A stretch of DNA of 64,000 nucleotides, from NCBI RefSeq assembly GCF_000367945.1, contig NZ_KB849179.1:1499554-1563553 (forward strand), written 5' to 3'. The notes beneath the pieces are model-generated. The model saw nothing but the letters and a program-made list of their open reading frames with translations. It had not been told where the DNA came from and ran no database searches. Origin of the DNA: Acinetobacter proteolyticus (lineage in GTDB: Bacteria; Pseudomonadota; Gammaproteobacteria; Pseudomonadales; Moraxellaceae). Shown piece after piece: positions 47,358 to 57,394 of the stretch. A program made the translations under genes and the position numbers. Numbering within the stretch: the stretch's first letter is position 1; the number at the start of each line of letters is the position of its first letter.

Positions 47358-49568
47358 TTAGAACTGGTAATTCAAACGTACCAAGAAGTTGCGTGGCGTA
47401 CCTGGCATAGATTCTGAACGCCAGTATTCTTTATTGGTCAAATTATTGACGGCGAAAGTAATATTCCAAGGATCAGCACTATAACCAATCGCAGCATCTA
47501 ATCGAGTAAAACCAGCAAAGTCAGTTGGTTCTCTATCTAAGTTCCCGTTTGGATAAATTTTAGCATCACCGACATACGTTGCCCCTACTTCACCATAAAT
47601 CTTATCGGTTGGCAGATAACGAACAAAGAGATTACCTGTATGGCGAGGTGTATTGTTTAACTCCTTCCCAACATTTTGTGGCTTAGGATCTTTAGAAACC
47701 TCTGTGTCCATATAGCTATAACCACCACGAACAAATAAATTATCCAAAGCTCGACCAATAAAACTAAACTCAACACCTTTAGACTGATGCTGTGCACCAA
47801 CAGCCCATTTTTCTGGCTCATCTGGGTTTGGCTGGTAACGGATATTGTTCTTGCGAATGTCAAATACAGAAAGCTGGGTGTTTAAACGATCATTTAGCCA
47901 ATCACTTTTTATACCAACTTCGTATTGCTCGTTGTATTGTGGTTTAGCATCAAATGTATCTACATCTGTATTTGCTGAAACAACACTTACCCCCACTCGC
48001 CCACCAAATGGTGCAAAGCTTTTGCTATAAGAGGCATAAATACTCTGGCTTTCTACAGGTTGCCAAATAAAACCGATATTCGGGCTAAAGCTTTCACCAT
48101 CAATACTACGATGATAATCCAGAGCGTCACTAGGCTTTAAACGATTGGTTGTTTCCGATTGATAATAATCATAACGTCCGCCCAACATCACTTTAAAATA
48201 ATCATTAAAACTAATGAGGTCTTGGATAAATACGCCATAACCTTCACCTTGGTTATAGTTGTGTGTATTCAATATTAAGTTTCCCGAACCTCTAGAACTG
48301 CTGCGCTCGCCTGTTAACGGATTTACATAACCATAGATAGCACCACCATCTTTTTTATTGGCTAAAAGCGGCTCACGTTGTTCATAAGTCCAGTCTGCAC
48401 CAACCAATAAATTATGTTTAATACTACCTGTATCAAACTCACCACGGATATCAAAAGTATTGCTAGTGGTTTTATTATCGGTTTTCTGCCAATAATAAAT
48501 TTGTGAGATATCACCGACATGGCCTTTACATGTTCCAGCATTAGTTACCGTTGTACTTTCTGTCGCACATAACCCACCTGCATAAAAGTGATCAAAGTTT
48601 TGCTCTGCTTGACGATAACTTAGTGCCCAATGAAAATTCCAATTTGGTGCAAACTCGTAATTTAGATCAGAACGCGCAACTTGTAAAACATCGTTTACAT
48701 AGTCTCCATCTTGGGCAAAACCTGTTTTAATCGAGGTTCCCTTCGGAAGTGCTGTATAAGATGGTCCACGATCCGGCACACGATGTAATTTATCGTAGGT
48801 ATATTGCATGGTCCAAGTTAAACCCTCATCATTTTTATAAGTAAAACTTGGTGAAAGCATTTCGATTTTATTTTCAATGCCTGAACGGAAGCTATCAGAC
48901 TCTCCATATTCTCCAGTTAAACGTACAGCAACGTTATCTGTGAGCACTTGATTGAAATCTACTGTTGTTCCATAGTTATCATATGAACCACCATAGACAC
49001 CTACTGAGCTTTTTGAATCAAAGTTAGCGAATTTACTCACCATATTGATTACACCCCCACCCGAACTACGGCCATAGAGGACAGATGCAGGCCCTTTTAA
49101 GATTTCAATACGTTCAATATTTGCAGTACTACGACGAACTTGACCGCTTTCACGAATACCATCACGATAAATATCGCCTGTATCTGCATTAAATCCTCTT
49201 AAATTAATCCCATCGCCACGCATGTCATAACTAGTTGATACACCAGGTGTCCCCTGTAGCATGACACTAAGGTCATTTGCCCCGTAAATTTTATATTTTT
49301 GCACATCAATGGTATCGATGGTCTGCGGGATGTCTTTTTTCTTAAGACCATTACGGGTCACGCTTGCTTGATCATAATCGATATAACTTTTGATCGGATC
49401 AAGCTCGCTCATTGCTTCGATCTTAATGGTTGGCATCACTGCCGTTGGCGCCGCTGCCTCACTGGCAAAAGCATACTGTGCTTGCAACAGCATCATGCTT
49501 AACAAGCTAAATTTAAAAATAGGCTTGTGATGCATATTTAAAGGTAAAGAACGCATAAAATTTCTCAA
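47358..49568 (-). CDS. TonB-dependent siderophore receptor
   Basis: Outer-membrane gated channel of 736 residues. After a signal peptide (a start at MHHKPIFKFSL, residue 12, is possible; cleavage after AFA), the plug begins IKIEAMSELDPIKSYI and carries DIPQTIDTID, GVSTSYDMRGDGINLRGFN, IERIEILKGPASVLYGRSSGGGVINMV (split here). The barrel ends in aromatic F (FLVRLNYQF), as expected. The plug resembles ferric-siderophore receptors of the FhuA/FecA group, but the ligand is unknown. A Fur-like box lies 57-75 bp upstream, so iron-repressed expression is likely. Confidence 0.92.
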   Translation of the reverse strand: MRNFMRSLPLNMHHKPIFKFSLLSMMLLQAQYAFASEAAAPTAVMPTIKIEAMSELDPIKSYIDYDQASVTRNGLKKKDIPQTIDTIDVQKYKIYGANDLSVMLQGTPGVSTSYDMRGDGINLRGFNADTGDIYRDGIRESGQVRRSTANIERIEILKGPASVLYGRSSGGGVINMVSKFANFDSKSSVGVYGGSYDNYGTTVDFNQVLTDNVAVRLTGEYGESDSFRSGIENKIEMLSPSFTYKNDEGLTWTMQYTYDKLHRVPDRGPSYTALPKGTSIKTGFAQDGDYVNDVLQVARSDLNYEFAPNWNFHWALSYRQAEQNFDHFYAGGLCATESTTVTNAGTCKGHVGDISQIYYWQKTDNKTTSNTFDIRGEFDTGSIKHNLLVGADWTYEQREPLLANKKDGGAIYGYVNPLTGERSSSRGSGNLILNTHNYNQGEGYGVFIQDLISFNDYFKVMLGGRYDYYQSETTNRLKPSDALDYHRSIDGESFSPNIGFIWQPVESQSIYASYSKSFAPFGGRVGVSVVSANTDVDTFDAKPQYNEQYEVGIKSDWLNDRLNTQLSVFDIRKNNIRYQPNPDEPEKWAVGAQHQSKGVEFSFIGRALDNLFVRGGYSYMDTEVSKDPKPQNVGKELNNTPRHTGNLFVRYLPTDKIYGEVGATYVGDAKIYPNGNLDREPTDFAGFTRLDAAIGYSADPWNITFAVNNLTNKEYWRSESMPGTPRNFLVRLNYQF

Positions 49569-49624
49569 AAAACTCAGACAAAAATTAAAAAAATATTAAA
49601 AATAAAAAACGCTACAATTTTAAT

Positions 49625-49643
49625 AAAAATCATTCTCATTTTC
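49625..49643 (-). promoter_or_regulatory. Fur-box-like site
   Basis: On the minus strand GAAAATGAGAATGATTTTT matches the 19-bp Fur consensus at 14 of 19 positions. It lies between two divergent receptor genes. Confidence 0.65.
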
Positions 49644-49839
49644 ATCATTTTTTGCATTAATTTTTGACTTAATAGGCCATTTGTTATGCATTTAAAATTT
49701 ATGCTTCATTTTCATCTTCAAACTCAAGCTTGAAAATAATTTTTAAATCTTTGAGTTGTGAAGAATAAATTCCATTTTTCTACACAATTTTACATTAGGC
49801 TACACAGAAAATAATTTGATCAGTTTTTGGGGTTTAATA

Positions 49840-51912
49840 ATGAAAAATTCTGCATGTTATGGAAAACTGAGTGTACTCAGCTCAACCTTACTCAGTATAA
49901 GTGCATCAATTTATGCTGCCGAACCCCAAACTGAGGCGCTCCCTTCAACATCAACAGAATCAAGTACACAGGTTTTACCTACCCTTTCATTCAAAGCTTC
50001 TGCAGAACCTCAAAAAGCCAAAGATGATGACATTAGTGCTGTCCCTAAAACCATCATTAGCCGTGAAGAAATGCTGCAATATGGCGATCAGTCGGTGATG
50101 GATGCTTTACGACGTGCTGCTGGTTTTCAGATCCCTGCTTTTGGCCAAGGGCCACGCGGTGGCGGTGGTGCTTCAGGCATGCGTTTCCGTGGTGGTGGCG
50201 CACCCACCTTTTTAGTCAACGGTGAACCTGTGCAAGGCGGTCCTCGTGGTGGTATGTCTGTTATTGATACCATTACGCCAGAAATGATCGAAAGAATTGA
50301 AGTCATTAAGCAGCCTAGTGTTGCACAGGCCTCAGTTGCATCTTCCGCTGTCATTAATATTATTTTAAAAGAACCATTAAATACCCGTTTAACTGGCTCA
50401 GTGAAATTGGGCTACGGTCTGCGTGATAGTGATCAGCAAGAAACGGAACGTAAGCAAATCAACATTCAAGCAGACGGCCGTGAAAACCAGTGGTCCTATA
50501 GTATCTCTGCCAATCAAATGTGGATAGACAATACTTCGATCACCAAAACAGAAACAGCAACGGGAACGCGTGAACAACTTCGCACCACCAACCGTACCAT
50601 GCAGATGTTTTCTCCTCGCTTACAATATGATCTGGATGATCAACAAAAATTGATCGCAGAATTGTTCTATCGCAGTATCAAAATGGATGGTTATTCAGCC
50701 AATCAAACTCAAGATGACAAGAATGATAGTATTCGCTTAAACACACGTTATGAACGTAAAGACAAAGATCTGAGTGATAAAATCCGTCTGTCGGTCGAAC
50801 GCCAAACAGAAACCCAACTTACCCGCTCGCCACAAAATACAATTTATACCGATGAAACGGTCAATGAGTATGGTCTTGCCTATGATGGCGTTCGTAAATT
50901 AGATCAAGACCGTCAAATTAAATTTGGTTTTGATACACGTAGCAACGAACTCGATAGCAATGTGAGCAAAAGTCTTGATGAACAACGCTATGCTGTTTAT
51001 GGTGAGGGTAGCTGGCGTTTTACAGATCGCCAAACTATCACTGTAGGTGCACGCCAAGAATGGCTGAATCGTTCAGGCTTGGTTGATTATCAAGATCAAC
51101 ATTTAAGTCCTGTTTTGGCTTATCGTTTTGATCTCACAGAGCAATGGTCGATTCAGACCAATTTAAGCCAAGCGTTTAAAAGCCCAAATACCGATCGACT
51201 GATTCCAAATGTGACTGTCTCTACGGATACGGATGCAGGTAGCTTGAATAATCCTGATCGTGGCGGCAATCCAAATCTAAAACCAGAAAAAATCCGTGCA
51301 GCTGAATCTACCCTCGCCTATGACTCTGCCAGTGGTGGTGTGAGCGTCACGGCGTATCATCGTGAAATTAAAGATTACATCGAGAAAGTCATCGCACTTG
51401 AAGGCACACGTTATGTGGAGCGCCCACAAAACCAAGATCAAGCGACCACCTATGGTGTTGAATTATCTGGACGCTATGCACTCAAACAAACTGAAGCTGG
51501 GCATTCATTTATGCTCAATGGACAAGTCTCAACGATTCGCGCCAAAATTGAAGATGAACAACACCGTGAACGCTTAGCCAGTGATGTTGCGCCTTATAAT
51601 ACCAGTGCGGGCTTATCTTATAGCTATAAACCATGGCAACTTTCGACCAGTGTGAACGTGAGTTACACGCCTGAATTTACCCGCGCCTTAGATGGTCAAA
51701 CGTATGATCGCACCACCAATGAACGTTTTAGCTTAGATCTCAGTGCAACCAAACGCTTTATTCATGGTTGGGCAGCAAGCCTTAATCTAAATAATCTCTT
51801 AAGCACCCATTATAAGGAACGCCTCACCAATCAAACAGATGGCAGCTTATATCAGGCGAGAAGCAATGAAAGTATCCCCTCTATCCAACTCTCACTAGAG
51901 AAAAAATTCTAA
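49840..51912 (+). CDS. TonB-dependent outer-membrane receptor
   Basis: About 690 residues. A signal peptide (MKNSACYGKLSVLSSTLLS..., cleavage near IYA-AEP) precedes a long linker rich in Ser, Thr and Pro, then a plug with VPKTIISREEMLQYGDQSVMDALRR, an unusually Gly-rich stretch (GQGPRGGGGASGMRFRGGG) and FLVNGEPVQGG. The position of the usual YGSGAIGGVI loop reads SVAQASVASSAVINIILKE. The barrel ends with an aromatic (KKF). Ligand unknown. The divergent partner has a Fur-like box in the shared region. Confidence 0.88.
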   Translation: MKNSACYGKLSVLSSTLLSISASIYAAEPQTEALPSTSTESSTQVLPTLSFKASAEPQKAKDDDISAVPKTIISREEMLQYGDQSVMDALRRAAGFQIPAFGQGPRGGGGASGMRFRGGGAPTFLVNGEPVQGGPRGGMSVIDTITPEMIERIEVIKQPSVAQASVASSAVINIILKEPLNTRLTGSVKLGYGLRDSDQQETERKQINIQADGRENQWSYSISANQMWIDNTSITKTETATGTREQLRTTNRTMQMFSPRLQYDLDDQQKLIAELFYRSIKMDGYSANQTQDDKNDSIRLNTRYERKDKDLSDKIRLSVERQTETQLTRSPQNTIYTDETVNEYGLAYDGVRKLDQDRQIKFGFDTRSNELDSNVSKSLDEQRYAVYGEGSWRFTDRQTITVGARQEWLNRSGLVDYQDQHLSPVLAYRFDLTEQWSIQTNLSQAFKSPNTDRLIPNVTVSTDTDAGSLNNPDRGGNPNLKPEKIRAAESTLAYDSASGGVSVTAYHREIKDYIEKVIALEGTRYVERPQNQDQATTYGVELSGRYALKQTEAGHSFMLNGQVSTIRAKIEDEQHRERLASDVAPYNTSAGLSYSYKPWQLSTSVNVSYTPEFTRALDGQTYDRTTNERFSLDLSATKRFIHGWAASLNLNNLLSTHYKERLTNQTDGSLYQARSNESIPSIQLSLEKKF

Positions 51913-51943
51913 TTTTTTCGCTTTAACATGATTAAAACCACTC

Positions 51944-51974
51944 AAGTCAGCTTATGCATCGCTGACTTTTTAAT
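51944..51974 (+). terminator. Terminator after the second receptor gene
   Basis: AAGTCAGC-TTATGCATC-GCTGACTT followed by TTTAATTTC. Confidence 0.75.
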
Positions 51975-52068
51975 TTCAATAAAATAAGCAGTAAAGCGAA
52001 CGAGGACAATCACTTATATGTAAAATGCTATACTGCAGCCAAACTTATCCATCAGAGCCTAGAACAAC

Positions 52069-52296
52069 ATGAGAGCCGAGTTAAAAGCCAAAATCATCCA
52101 TATCTGCGATGAAAAAATGGCCAAAAAAGGTAGCAATGTAGGACTTTCATTTTATGCTTTCTTTGCCAATAAAAATGATGATCCTGAACTTCTCATGGAG
52201 GCTGCCCATTGGTGGATCATGGAGTATCGACTGGATCACTTTGAAAAAGCCAGCAAGATTAAAGCACTGGTCTTAGCTCAATCTGATTTATTGTAA
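52069..52296 (+). CDS. Small hypothetical protein
   Basis: A 75-residue soluble, mostly helical protein (MRAELKAKIIHICDEKMAKKG..., WWIMEYRLDHFEKASKIKALVL). No motif recognised. Free-standing between the receptor and the AraC gene. The open frame with a plausible start and no overlap supports it. Confidence 0.6.
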   Translation: MRAELKAKIIHICDEKMAKKGSNVGLSFYAFFANKNDDPELLMEAAHWWIMEYRLDHFEKASKIKALVLAQSDLL

Positions 52297-52466
52297 GGCT
52301 GAATACACATCACATTGACAACGTTGTTAAAATGGAATGAGTCAGCATAATTTACAAGGTACTTATCTTTGCATAAGTACCTTCCCCGCTCGGATTTAAA
52401 TTCAATCCATTTCTATCTTAAAAAGAACAGCGTATATTATTTTAAAACACATCTTTATCCTGTTTT

Positions 52467-53468
52467 ATGACTTCAAAAAAAACCAGTGATGCAGGTATCT
52501 TTTTATGGATGGTCTATCAAACCATGCAAAAAATGAATCTGGATGCCGCCGCGATCTTTGCTCGGGTTCATTTACCTGATCAACCACCTGATAAGTTTGT
52601 CCGCCGAGACAACGCCACACAACGGCGTTTTTGGCAAGCAGCACAACAAATCAGTCAAGATTCAGATATTGGCTTGCATGTAGGTCACCATATTCCTCCT
52701 TTTCGGGGACAAGTCGTTGAATATCTTTTTTTGAGCAGCCCCACATTTGGTGAAGGCTTAAAACGTACGATTCGTTATCAAGCCTTGCTCACCGACGCGA
52801 TGTCCTTCCAACTTGATATCATTAACGAAACAACAGCGATGATCTCAGGTCTCAATCATCCAGTACGACATTATCTAGAATGTGCAATCGGGATTCTGCT
52901 TAACTTCTTAAAATATATTAGTGACGGAACATTTATAGCACTTGAAATCGGTTTGCCGTATCTAAACGGAGCAGATCAAGAGGAATATCAGAAAATCTGG
53001 GGATGTCCCGTCAAACTCGATCAAAGTAATGGCTATATCTGCTTTAATGCAACTCAGTTGAATACACCCTCTCCCGCCTATGAAGCCGAGTTGCTAAAAG
53101 TTCACGAACACCATGCTGCTTCGCAACTTGAGTTACTAAATAAACATCAATTGATTTATGAAATCGAAAAGATCTTGGCTAGTGGTTTACTAGAATCAGG
53201 GGAATTTGATCAAAATAGTGTAGCGCAACATTTAAATCGCAGCGCTCGTAGCTTGAGAGCTGATTTACAACTGTTAAATACCAGCTATGAAAAAGTCATT
53301 GCCCATTATCGTGAGCGTCTGGCACGGCGACTACTTTCCCAAACCCAAGAAAGCATCGACCAGATTGTTTATCTGACTGGCTTTTCTGAGCCCTCAGCAT
53401 TTTCAAGAGCATTTAAACGTTGGACTGGGGAAACGCCAACGGCATATCGCCAACGCAAACAAATTTGA
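52467..53468 (+). CDS. AraC-family transcriptional regulator
   Basis: A 333-residue regulator. The N-terminal about 200 residues match the Arabinose_bd-like ligand domain of the OruR/ArgR/PchR-like group (GLHVGHHIPPFRGQVVEYLF, FLSSPTFGEGLKRTIRYQ). The C-terminal double helix-turn-helix is SVAQHLNRSARSLRADLQ and IDQIVYLTGFSEPSAFSRAFKRWTGETP. Inducer unknown. The hydroxylase-like gene 97 bp downstream on the same strand is a plausible target. Confidence 0.92.
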   Translation: MTSKKTSDAGIFLWMVYQTMQKMNLDAAAIFARVHLPDQPPDKFVRRDNATQRRFWQAAQQISQDSDIGLHVGHHIPPFRGQVVEYLFLSSPTFGEGLKRTIRYQALLTDAMSFQLDIINETTAMISGLNHPVRHYLECAIGILLNFLKYISDGTFIALEIGLPYLNGADQEEYQKIWGCPVKLDQSNGYICFNATQLNTPSPAYEAELLKVHEHHAASQLELLNKHQLIYEIEKILASGLLESGEFDQNSVAQHLNRSARSLRADLQLLNTSYEKVIAHYRERLARRLLSQTQESIDQIVYLTGFSEPSAFSRAFKRWTGETPTAYRQRKQI

Positions 53469-53564
53469 ATTGATTGAACAGGCAAATAAAAGCTGCCAGA
53501 TCAGTCAAAACAATTCCTGTAAACCTTCTTAAAATCCGATCCATGTTTTACGAGGTAATCTCTC

Positions 53565-54188
53565 ATGATCGGTTTTCCAGTCGGTATTTTTGTCGCTAAT
53601 GGTATGGAATGGTATTTTCACAAAGTCTGGTTACATGAATTTCCAAGCAAAAATAGAAACAGTCCATTCTTTACCCATATCGCGCATCATAAACGCGCTC
53701 GCTTAAATGACTTTCATGATGAAGGTTATGCTGAGTCGATGTTTAAAAATTCTGAAATGTATAATGAAAAATCAGCACTCATCGGCTTAGCTGCTGCATC
53801 CACCATTTTTCTACCCGTTGCACCCTTCTTTACCACAGGTCTGTACTATGGCATTTGGAATTATTGGAAGGTACATGCCAAATCACATCTAGATCCAGAA
53901 TATGCTAAAAAACGCATTCCTTGGCATTATGATCATCACATGACCAGCAATCAAAATGCCAATTGGTGTGTAACCAAGCCATGGTTTGATTACATTATGG
54001 GAACGCGAGTAATGACCAATGTATCGATTACGGAAACTAATCCATTGGCGGTCAACATGCCGAAGTGGTTAGAAAAAAGAGTAAATCGCATAGCACGCCG
54101 CCTCTTACCAAAAGCCTATGCTCAAATTGATGCCAATACGCAATTCGATCAGCAGAATTTACGACAAGGGATTGAGGTCACGTTATAA
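53565..54188 (+). CDS. Fatty-acid hydroxylase superfamily-like protein (His-box diiron)
   Basis: A 207-residue protein with histidine boxes of the sterol desaturase/fatty acid hydroxylase type: H-x4-H (His19, His24), H-x2-HH (HIAHH, 38-42) and HYDHH further on, plus extra His near 51. One clear hydrophobic pair sits in the middle (LIGLAAASTIFLPVAPFFTTGLYYGIW in parts). This implies a membrane diiron oxygenase acting on a lipid or hydrocarbon; the substrate is unknown. AGG lies before the ATG. It lies just after an AraC regulator. Confidence 0.78.
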   Translation: MIGFPVGIFVANGMEWYFHKVWLHEFPSKNRNSPFFTHIAHHKRARLNDFHDEGYAESMFKNSEMYNEKSALIGLAAASTIFLPVAPFFTTGLYYGIWNYWKVHAKSHLDPEYAKKRIPWHYDHHMTSNQNANWCVTKPWFDYIMGTRVMTNVSITETNPLAVNMPKWLEKRVNRIARRLLPKAYAQIDANTQFDQQNLRQGIEVTL

Positions 54189-54210
54189 ATACGCTGTAGT
54201 AGAAGATTAA

Positions 54211-54243
54211 ATCAAACCGAGTATTTGCATGACTCGGTTTGAT
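54211..54243. terminator. Bidirectional hairpin between hydroxylase and SMR genes
   Basis: ATCAAACCGAGT and ACTCGGTTTGAT form a 12-bp stem around a 9-nt loop; no strong T tract. Confidence 0.6.
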
Positions 54244-54255
54244 ATTGTGACAAAG

Positions 54256-54588
54256 TTAATGCGAGCTGGTTTTAGACAGTAAATTAAGAATCAACACACC
54301 GCTCATAATCAAGATAATCCCAACAATTCCCCAAATATCCAGCTTTTGATCAAAGACAAACCACGCCACGGTGGTAATCAAAACAATCCCAACGCCTGAC
54401 CAAATCGCATATGCAACGCCTACAGGAATCGTTTTTAAGGTTAGCGATAAGCAATAAAATGCAATGACATAACCCACCACAACCACAATAGAAGCAACAG
54501 GCTTGGTAAAACCTTCGCTACTTTTTAAGGCTGATGTCGCAATCACTTCTGCAGCAATGGCAATGAATAAAATAATCCAGTTGTTCAT
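54256..54588 (-). CDS. SMR-family small multidrug/guanidinium transporter
   Basis: A 110-residue, four-helix drug/proton antiporter with the essential Glu14 in [18 protein letters not shown] and the [11 protein letters not shown] signature. It resembles EmrE and the Acinetobacter AbeS, but I cannot say it is AbeS itself. Function likely efflux of quaternary ammonium or similar cations. Downstream of mnmG's terminator and separate from it. Confidence 0.9.
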   Translation of the reverse strand: MNNWIILFIAIAAEVIATSALKSSEGFTKPVASIVVVVGYVIAFYCLSLTLKTIPVGVAYAIWSGVGIVLITTVAWFVFDQKLDIWGIVGIILIMSGVLILNLLSKTSSH

Positions 54589-54638
54589 TTACTCATCTCT
54601 CAATCAAACACAATCTAACAGAATTTGTATCGCAGAAA

Positions 54639-54665
54639 AAAACACCCTTTTATAAAGGGTGTTTT
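54639..54665 (-). terminator. Terminator of mnmG
   Basis: AAAACACCCTTT-TAT-AAAGGGTGTTTT, a 12-bp stem; TTTTTTCTG follows on the minus strand. Confidence 0.88.
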
Positions 54666-54695
54666 AACATTCATAGCAATAGGCGATGCGGGCAA

Positions 54696-56576
54696 TTATG
54701 CCGATTTCTTCGCCATATTGTTTTTACGAATCGTGATCATCAATAACTGTACCGCAGCGGGTGTTACACCTGGAATACGACTTGCTTGCGCTAAAGTTTC
54801 TGGGAGAACCGTTTTCAACTTCAAGGTAATTTCACGTGACAAACCTGAAATACCCTCATATTCAAAATCAGCTGGAATTCTAGTTTCTTCAAGGCGTTTT
54901 AATTGAGCCACATCTTCATGCTGACGATTAATATAACCTTGATATTTCACCGCAATTTCAATTTGTTCGCCCACTTGCTCAGATACTTCTGAACCCGTTA
55001 ATTCAGCAATTTGACTGAAATTGATATTCGGACGTTTCAGCAAATCGATCGCACTACATTCTTTGCTCAGATCAGCACCTGTCATTTCAACGAATTTTTT
55101 ACCCATTGGGTTATTCGGCGCTGCCCATAAATGTTGTAAACGAGAGGTTTCACGCTCAACTGCTTCCATTTTTTCGCTATAAGCTGCCCAACGCTCATCG
55201 TCAACCAAACCAAGTTCACGACCAATCGAGGTTAAACGCTGATCAGCATTGTCTTCACGCAACATCAAACGGTATTCCGCACGTGAAGTAAACATACGAT
55301 ACGGTTCTTTGGTTCCGAGTGTAATCAAGTCGTCGACCAAGACGCCCATATAGGCTTGATCACGTTTTGGTGTCCACTCGTCTTGTTCCCAAGCACGGCG
55401 TGCAGCATTTAAGCCTGCAAGCAACCCTTGTGCACCCGCCTCTTCATAGCCAGTGGTACCGTTAATTTGCCCAGCAAAATACAGGTTTTGAATCGCTTTG
55501 GTTTCAAGTGTGAATTTCAAGGCTTGTGGGTTGAAGTAATCATATTCAATCGCATAACCCGGACGAAGGATATGCGCATTTTCCATACCACGGATCGAAC
55601 GAACTAAATTGAACTGCACATCAAATGGCAATGAAGTCGAAATACCATTTGGATAAAGCTCATGGGTATCTAAGCCTTCTGGCTCCAAGAACACTTGATG
55701 TGAATCTTTATCGGCAAAACGATGGATCTTATCTTCAATTGATGGGCAATAGCGTGGGCCAACACCTTCGATTACACCAGTATACATTGGTGAACGATCT
55801 AGACCACCACGAATAATCTCATGGGTTTTTTCGCTGGTATGCGTGATATAGCAGTTCACTTGTTCAGGATGCATGGATGCATCGCCCATAAATGACATCA
55901 CTGGTGATGGGAAATCACCCGGTTGTGGCGTCATTACAGAAAAATCGACGGTGCGAGCATCAATACGTGGTGGAGTCCCCGTCTTTAAACGCCCTACAGG
56001 TAATTTAAGTTCACGTAAACGATGAGCTAAAGCAATAGAAGGTGGATCACCCGCCCGACCGCCACTTGAGTTTTGTAGACCAACGTGGATCACACCACCC
56101 AAGAAGGTACCTGTCGTCAATACCACCGTTTTGGTATCAAAACGGATGCCCATTTGCGTGACAACACCTTTAACGGTATCGCCTTCAACAATTAAATCAT
56201 CTGCTGCTTGCTGAAAAATATCCAGATTCGCCTGATTTTCTAAAGTTTCGCGAATCGCTGCTTTATAACGTACACGGTCTGCTTGCGCACGCGTTGCACG
56301 CACAGCCGCACCTTTACGAGAGTTCAGAATACGGAATTGAATACCGCCTTTATCCGCAGCAAGTGCCATTGCGCCACCAAGCGCATCGATCTCGCGAACC
56401 AGATGTGATTTACCAATACCACCAATTGCTGGGTTACAGCTCATCTGGCCCAAAGTTTCAATGTTATGCGTTAACAATAATGTTTGTCTTCCCATACGTG
56501 CTGCAGCAAGCGCTGCTTCCGTACCAGCGTGACCGCCGCCAATTACGATAACGTCGTAAACTTTAGGATAGTGCAT
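54696..56576 (-). CDS. mnmG: tRNA uridine-34 carboxymethylaminomethyl-modification enzyme MnmG
   Basis: FAD enzyme that acts with MnmE on U34 of certain tRNAs. The FAD motif [21 protein letters not shown] is at the N-terminus, followed by [21 protein letters not shown] in parts and [19 protein letters not shown]. Middle and C-terminal segments ([38 protein letters not shown] in parts, [15 protein letters not shown]) complete the family. 626 residues, normal length. Confidence 0.97.
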   Translation of the reverse strand: MHYPKVYDVIVIGGGHAGTEAALAAARMGRQTLLLTHNIETLGQMSCNPAIGGIGKSHLVREIDALGGAMALAADKGGIQFRILNSRKGAAVRATRAQADRVRYKAAIRETLENQANLDIFQQAADDLIVEGDTVKGVVTQMGIRFDTKTVVLTTGTFLGGVIHVGLQNSSGGRAGDPPSIALAHRLRELKLPVGRLKTGTPPRIDARTVDFSVMTPQPGDFPSPVMSFMGDASMHPEQVNCYITHTSEKTHEIIRGGLDRSPMYTGVIEGVGPRYCPSIEDKIHRFADKDSHQVFLEPEGLDTHELYPNGISTSLPFDVQFNLVRSIRGMENAHILRPGYAIEYDYFNPQALKFTLETKAIQNLYFAGQINGTTGYEEAGAQGLLAGLNAARRAWEQDEWTPKRDQAYMGVLVDDLITLGTKEPYRMFTSRAEYRLMLREDNADQRLTSIGRELGLVDDERWAAYSEKMEAVERETSRLQHLWAAPNNPMGKKFVEMTGADLSKECSAIDLLKRPNINFSQIAELTGSEVSEQVGEQIEIAVKYQGYINRQHEDVAQLKRLEETRIPADFEYEGISGLSREITLKLKTVLPETLAQASRIPGVTPAAVQLLMITIRKNNMAKKSA

Positions 56577-56828
56577 AGTGGTAAATGTGTATTCAAAAAA
56601 TGACAGAGCATTATACAGGAGTTTTGCGTTAAATTGCCAAAAACCGTCAAGATTGTTCAGGATTGCAAGCCTCTGTTCTGGCTACAGAATATACAAAAAG
56701 AAACCTTATGTTGCATTTTCCTCTTAGACTTCACACAGCGATTCATCACTATTAACTGGAACACCACTGTTTTATCTGCCCAGTTTCTTATCCTAAAAAG
56801 TGTATAAAAAATACTTTAGGACAATGAT

Positions 56829-57221
56829 ATGAACTCAAAGCTTTTATTTTCATCTCTTATTTGTAGCCTATGTTTTAGCGTAGCTGCACATGCAGATACT
56901 AAAGCAACCCAAGATCAACAGGCCAAAAAATATCAACAGGTCTGTAAAGGCAAAAAACAAGGTGATCCAGTTTCATTTGCATTTAAAGGCGTTGTTTTCA
57001 ATGGTTCATGTGAGCCAAATGAAGCTGGTAAATTAGCATTCCAACCACCAACACCAGCGTCTAATGCAGCCGTTGAAACTCAAAGTCGTCTTTCTGAAAC
57101 TCAGTCGGCACCTCGCCCAGTCAGTAGCGCACCTGTAGACAATAGTACTGCACCAGTGGAGGCTCCGCCTGTCGCTCCTGCACCGCCAGTGGCGCCTGAT
57201 GTTGAACAAACTGCACCTTAA
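56829..57221 (+). CDS. Secreted protein with Pro/Ala-rich tail
   Basis: A 130-residue protein with a signal peptide (MNSKLLFSSLICSLCFSVAAHA), a short Cys-containing middle (QQVCKGKKQGD, FNGSCEPNEAGKL) and a proline-rich C-terminus (repeats of PVAP, PVSSAPVD). The two Cys may form a disulfide. No family recognised. Its own terminator lies just downstream. Confidence 0.7.
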   Translation: MNSKLLFSSLICSLCFSVAAHADTKATQDQQAKKYQQVCKGKKQGDPVSFAFKGVVFNGSCEPNEAGKLAFQPPTPASNAAVETQSRLSETQSAPRPVSSAPVDNSTAPVEAPPVAPAPPVAPDVEQTAP

Positions 57222-57232
57222 TCGCTAAACTG

Positions 57233-57262
57233 ATAAAGAAGGTCTCATTAGGCCTTCTTTAT
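57233..57262 (+). terminator. Terminator after the secreted protein gene
   Basis: ATAAAGAAGG and CCTTCTTTAT form a 10-bp stem around a 10-nt loop. Confidence 0.75.
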
Positions 57263-57394
57263 ATAAAAACAATATAATAGATGGCATTACAGCAAAATAT
57301 TTCATCTTAAAATTGTAATCTGTCTACTTTATAATCCCTTTAACATGCATGAATCTATTACAATAAGCGCAAATACATTTATTTAGGTTTTCCT

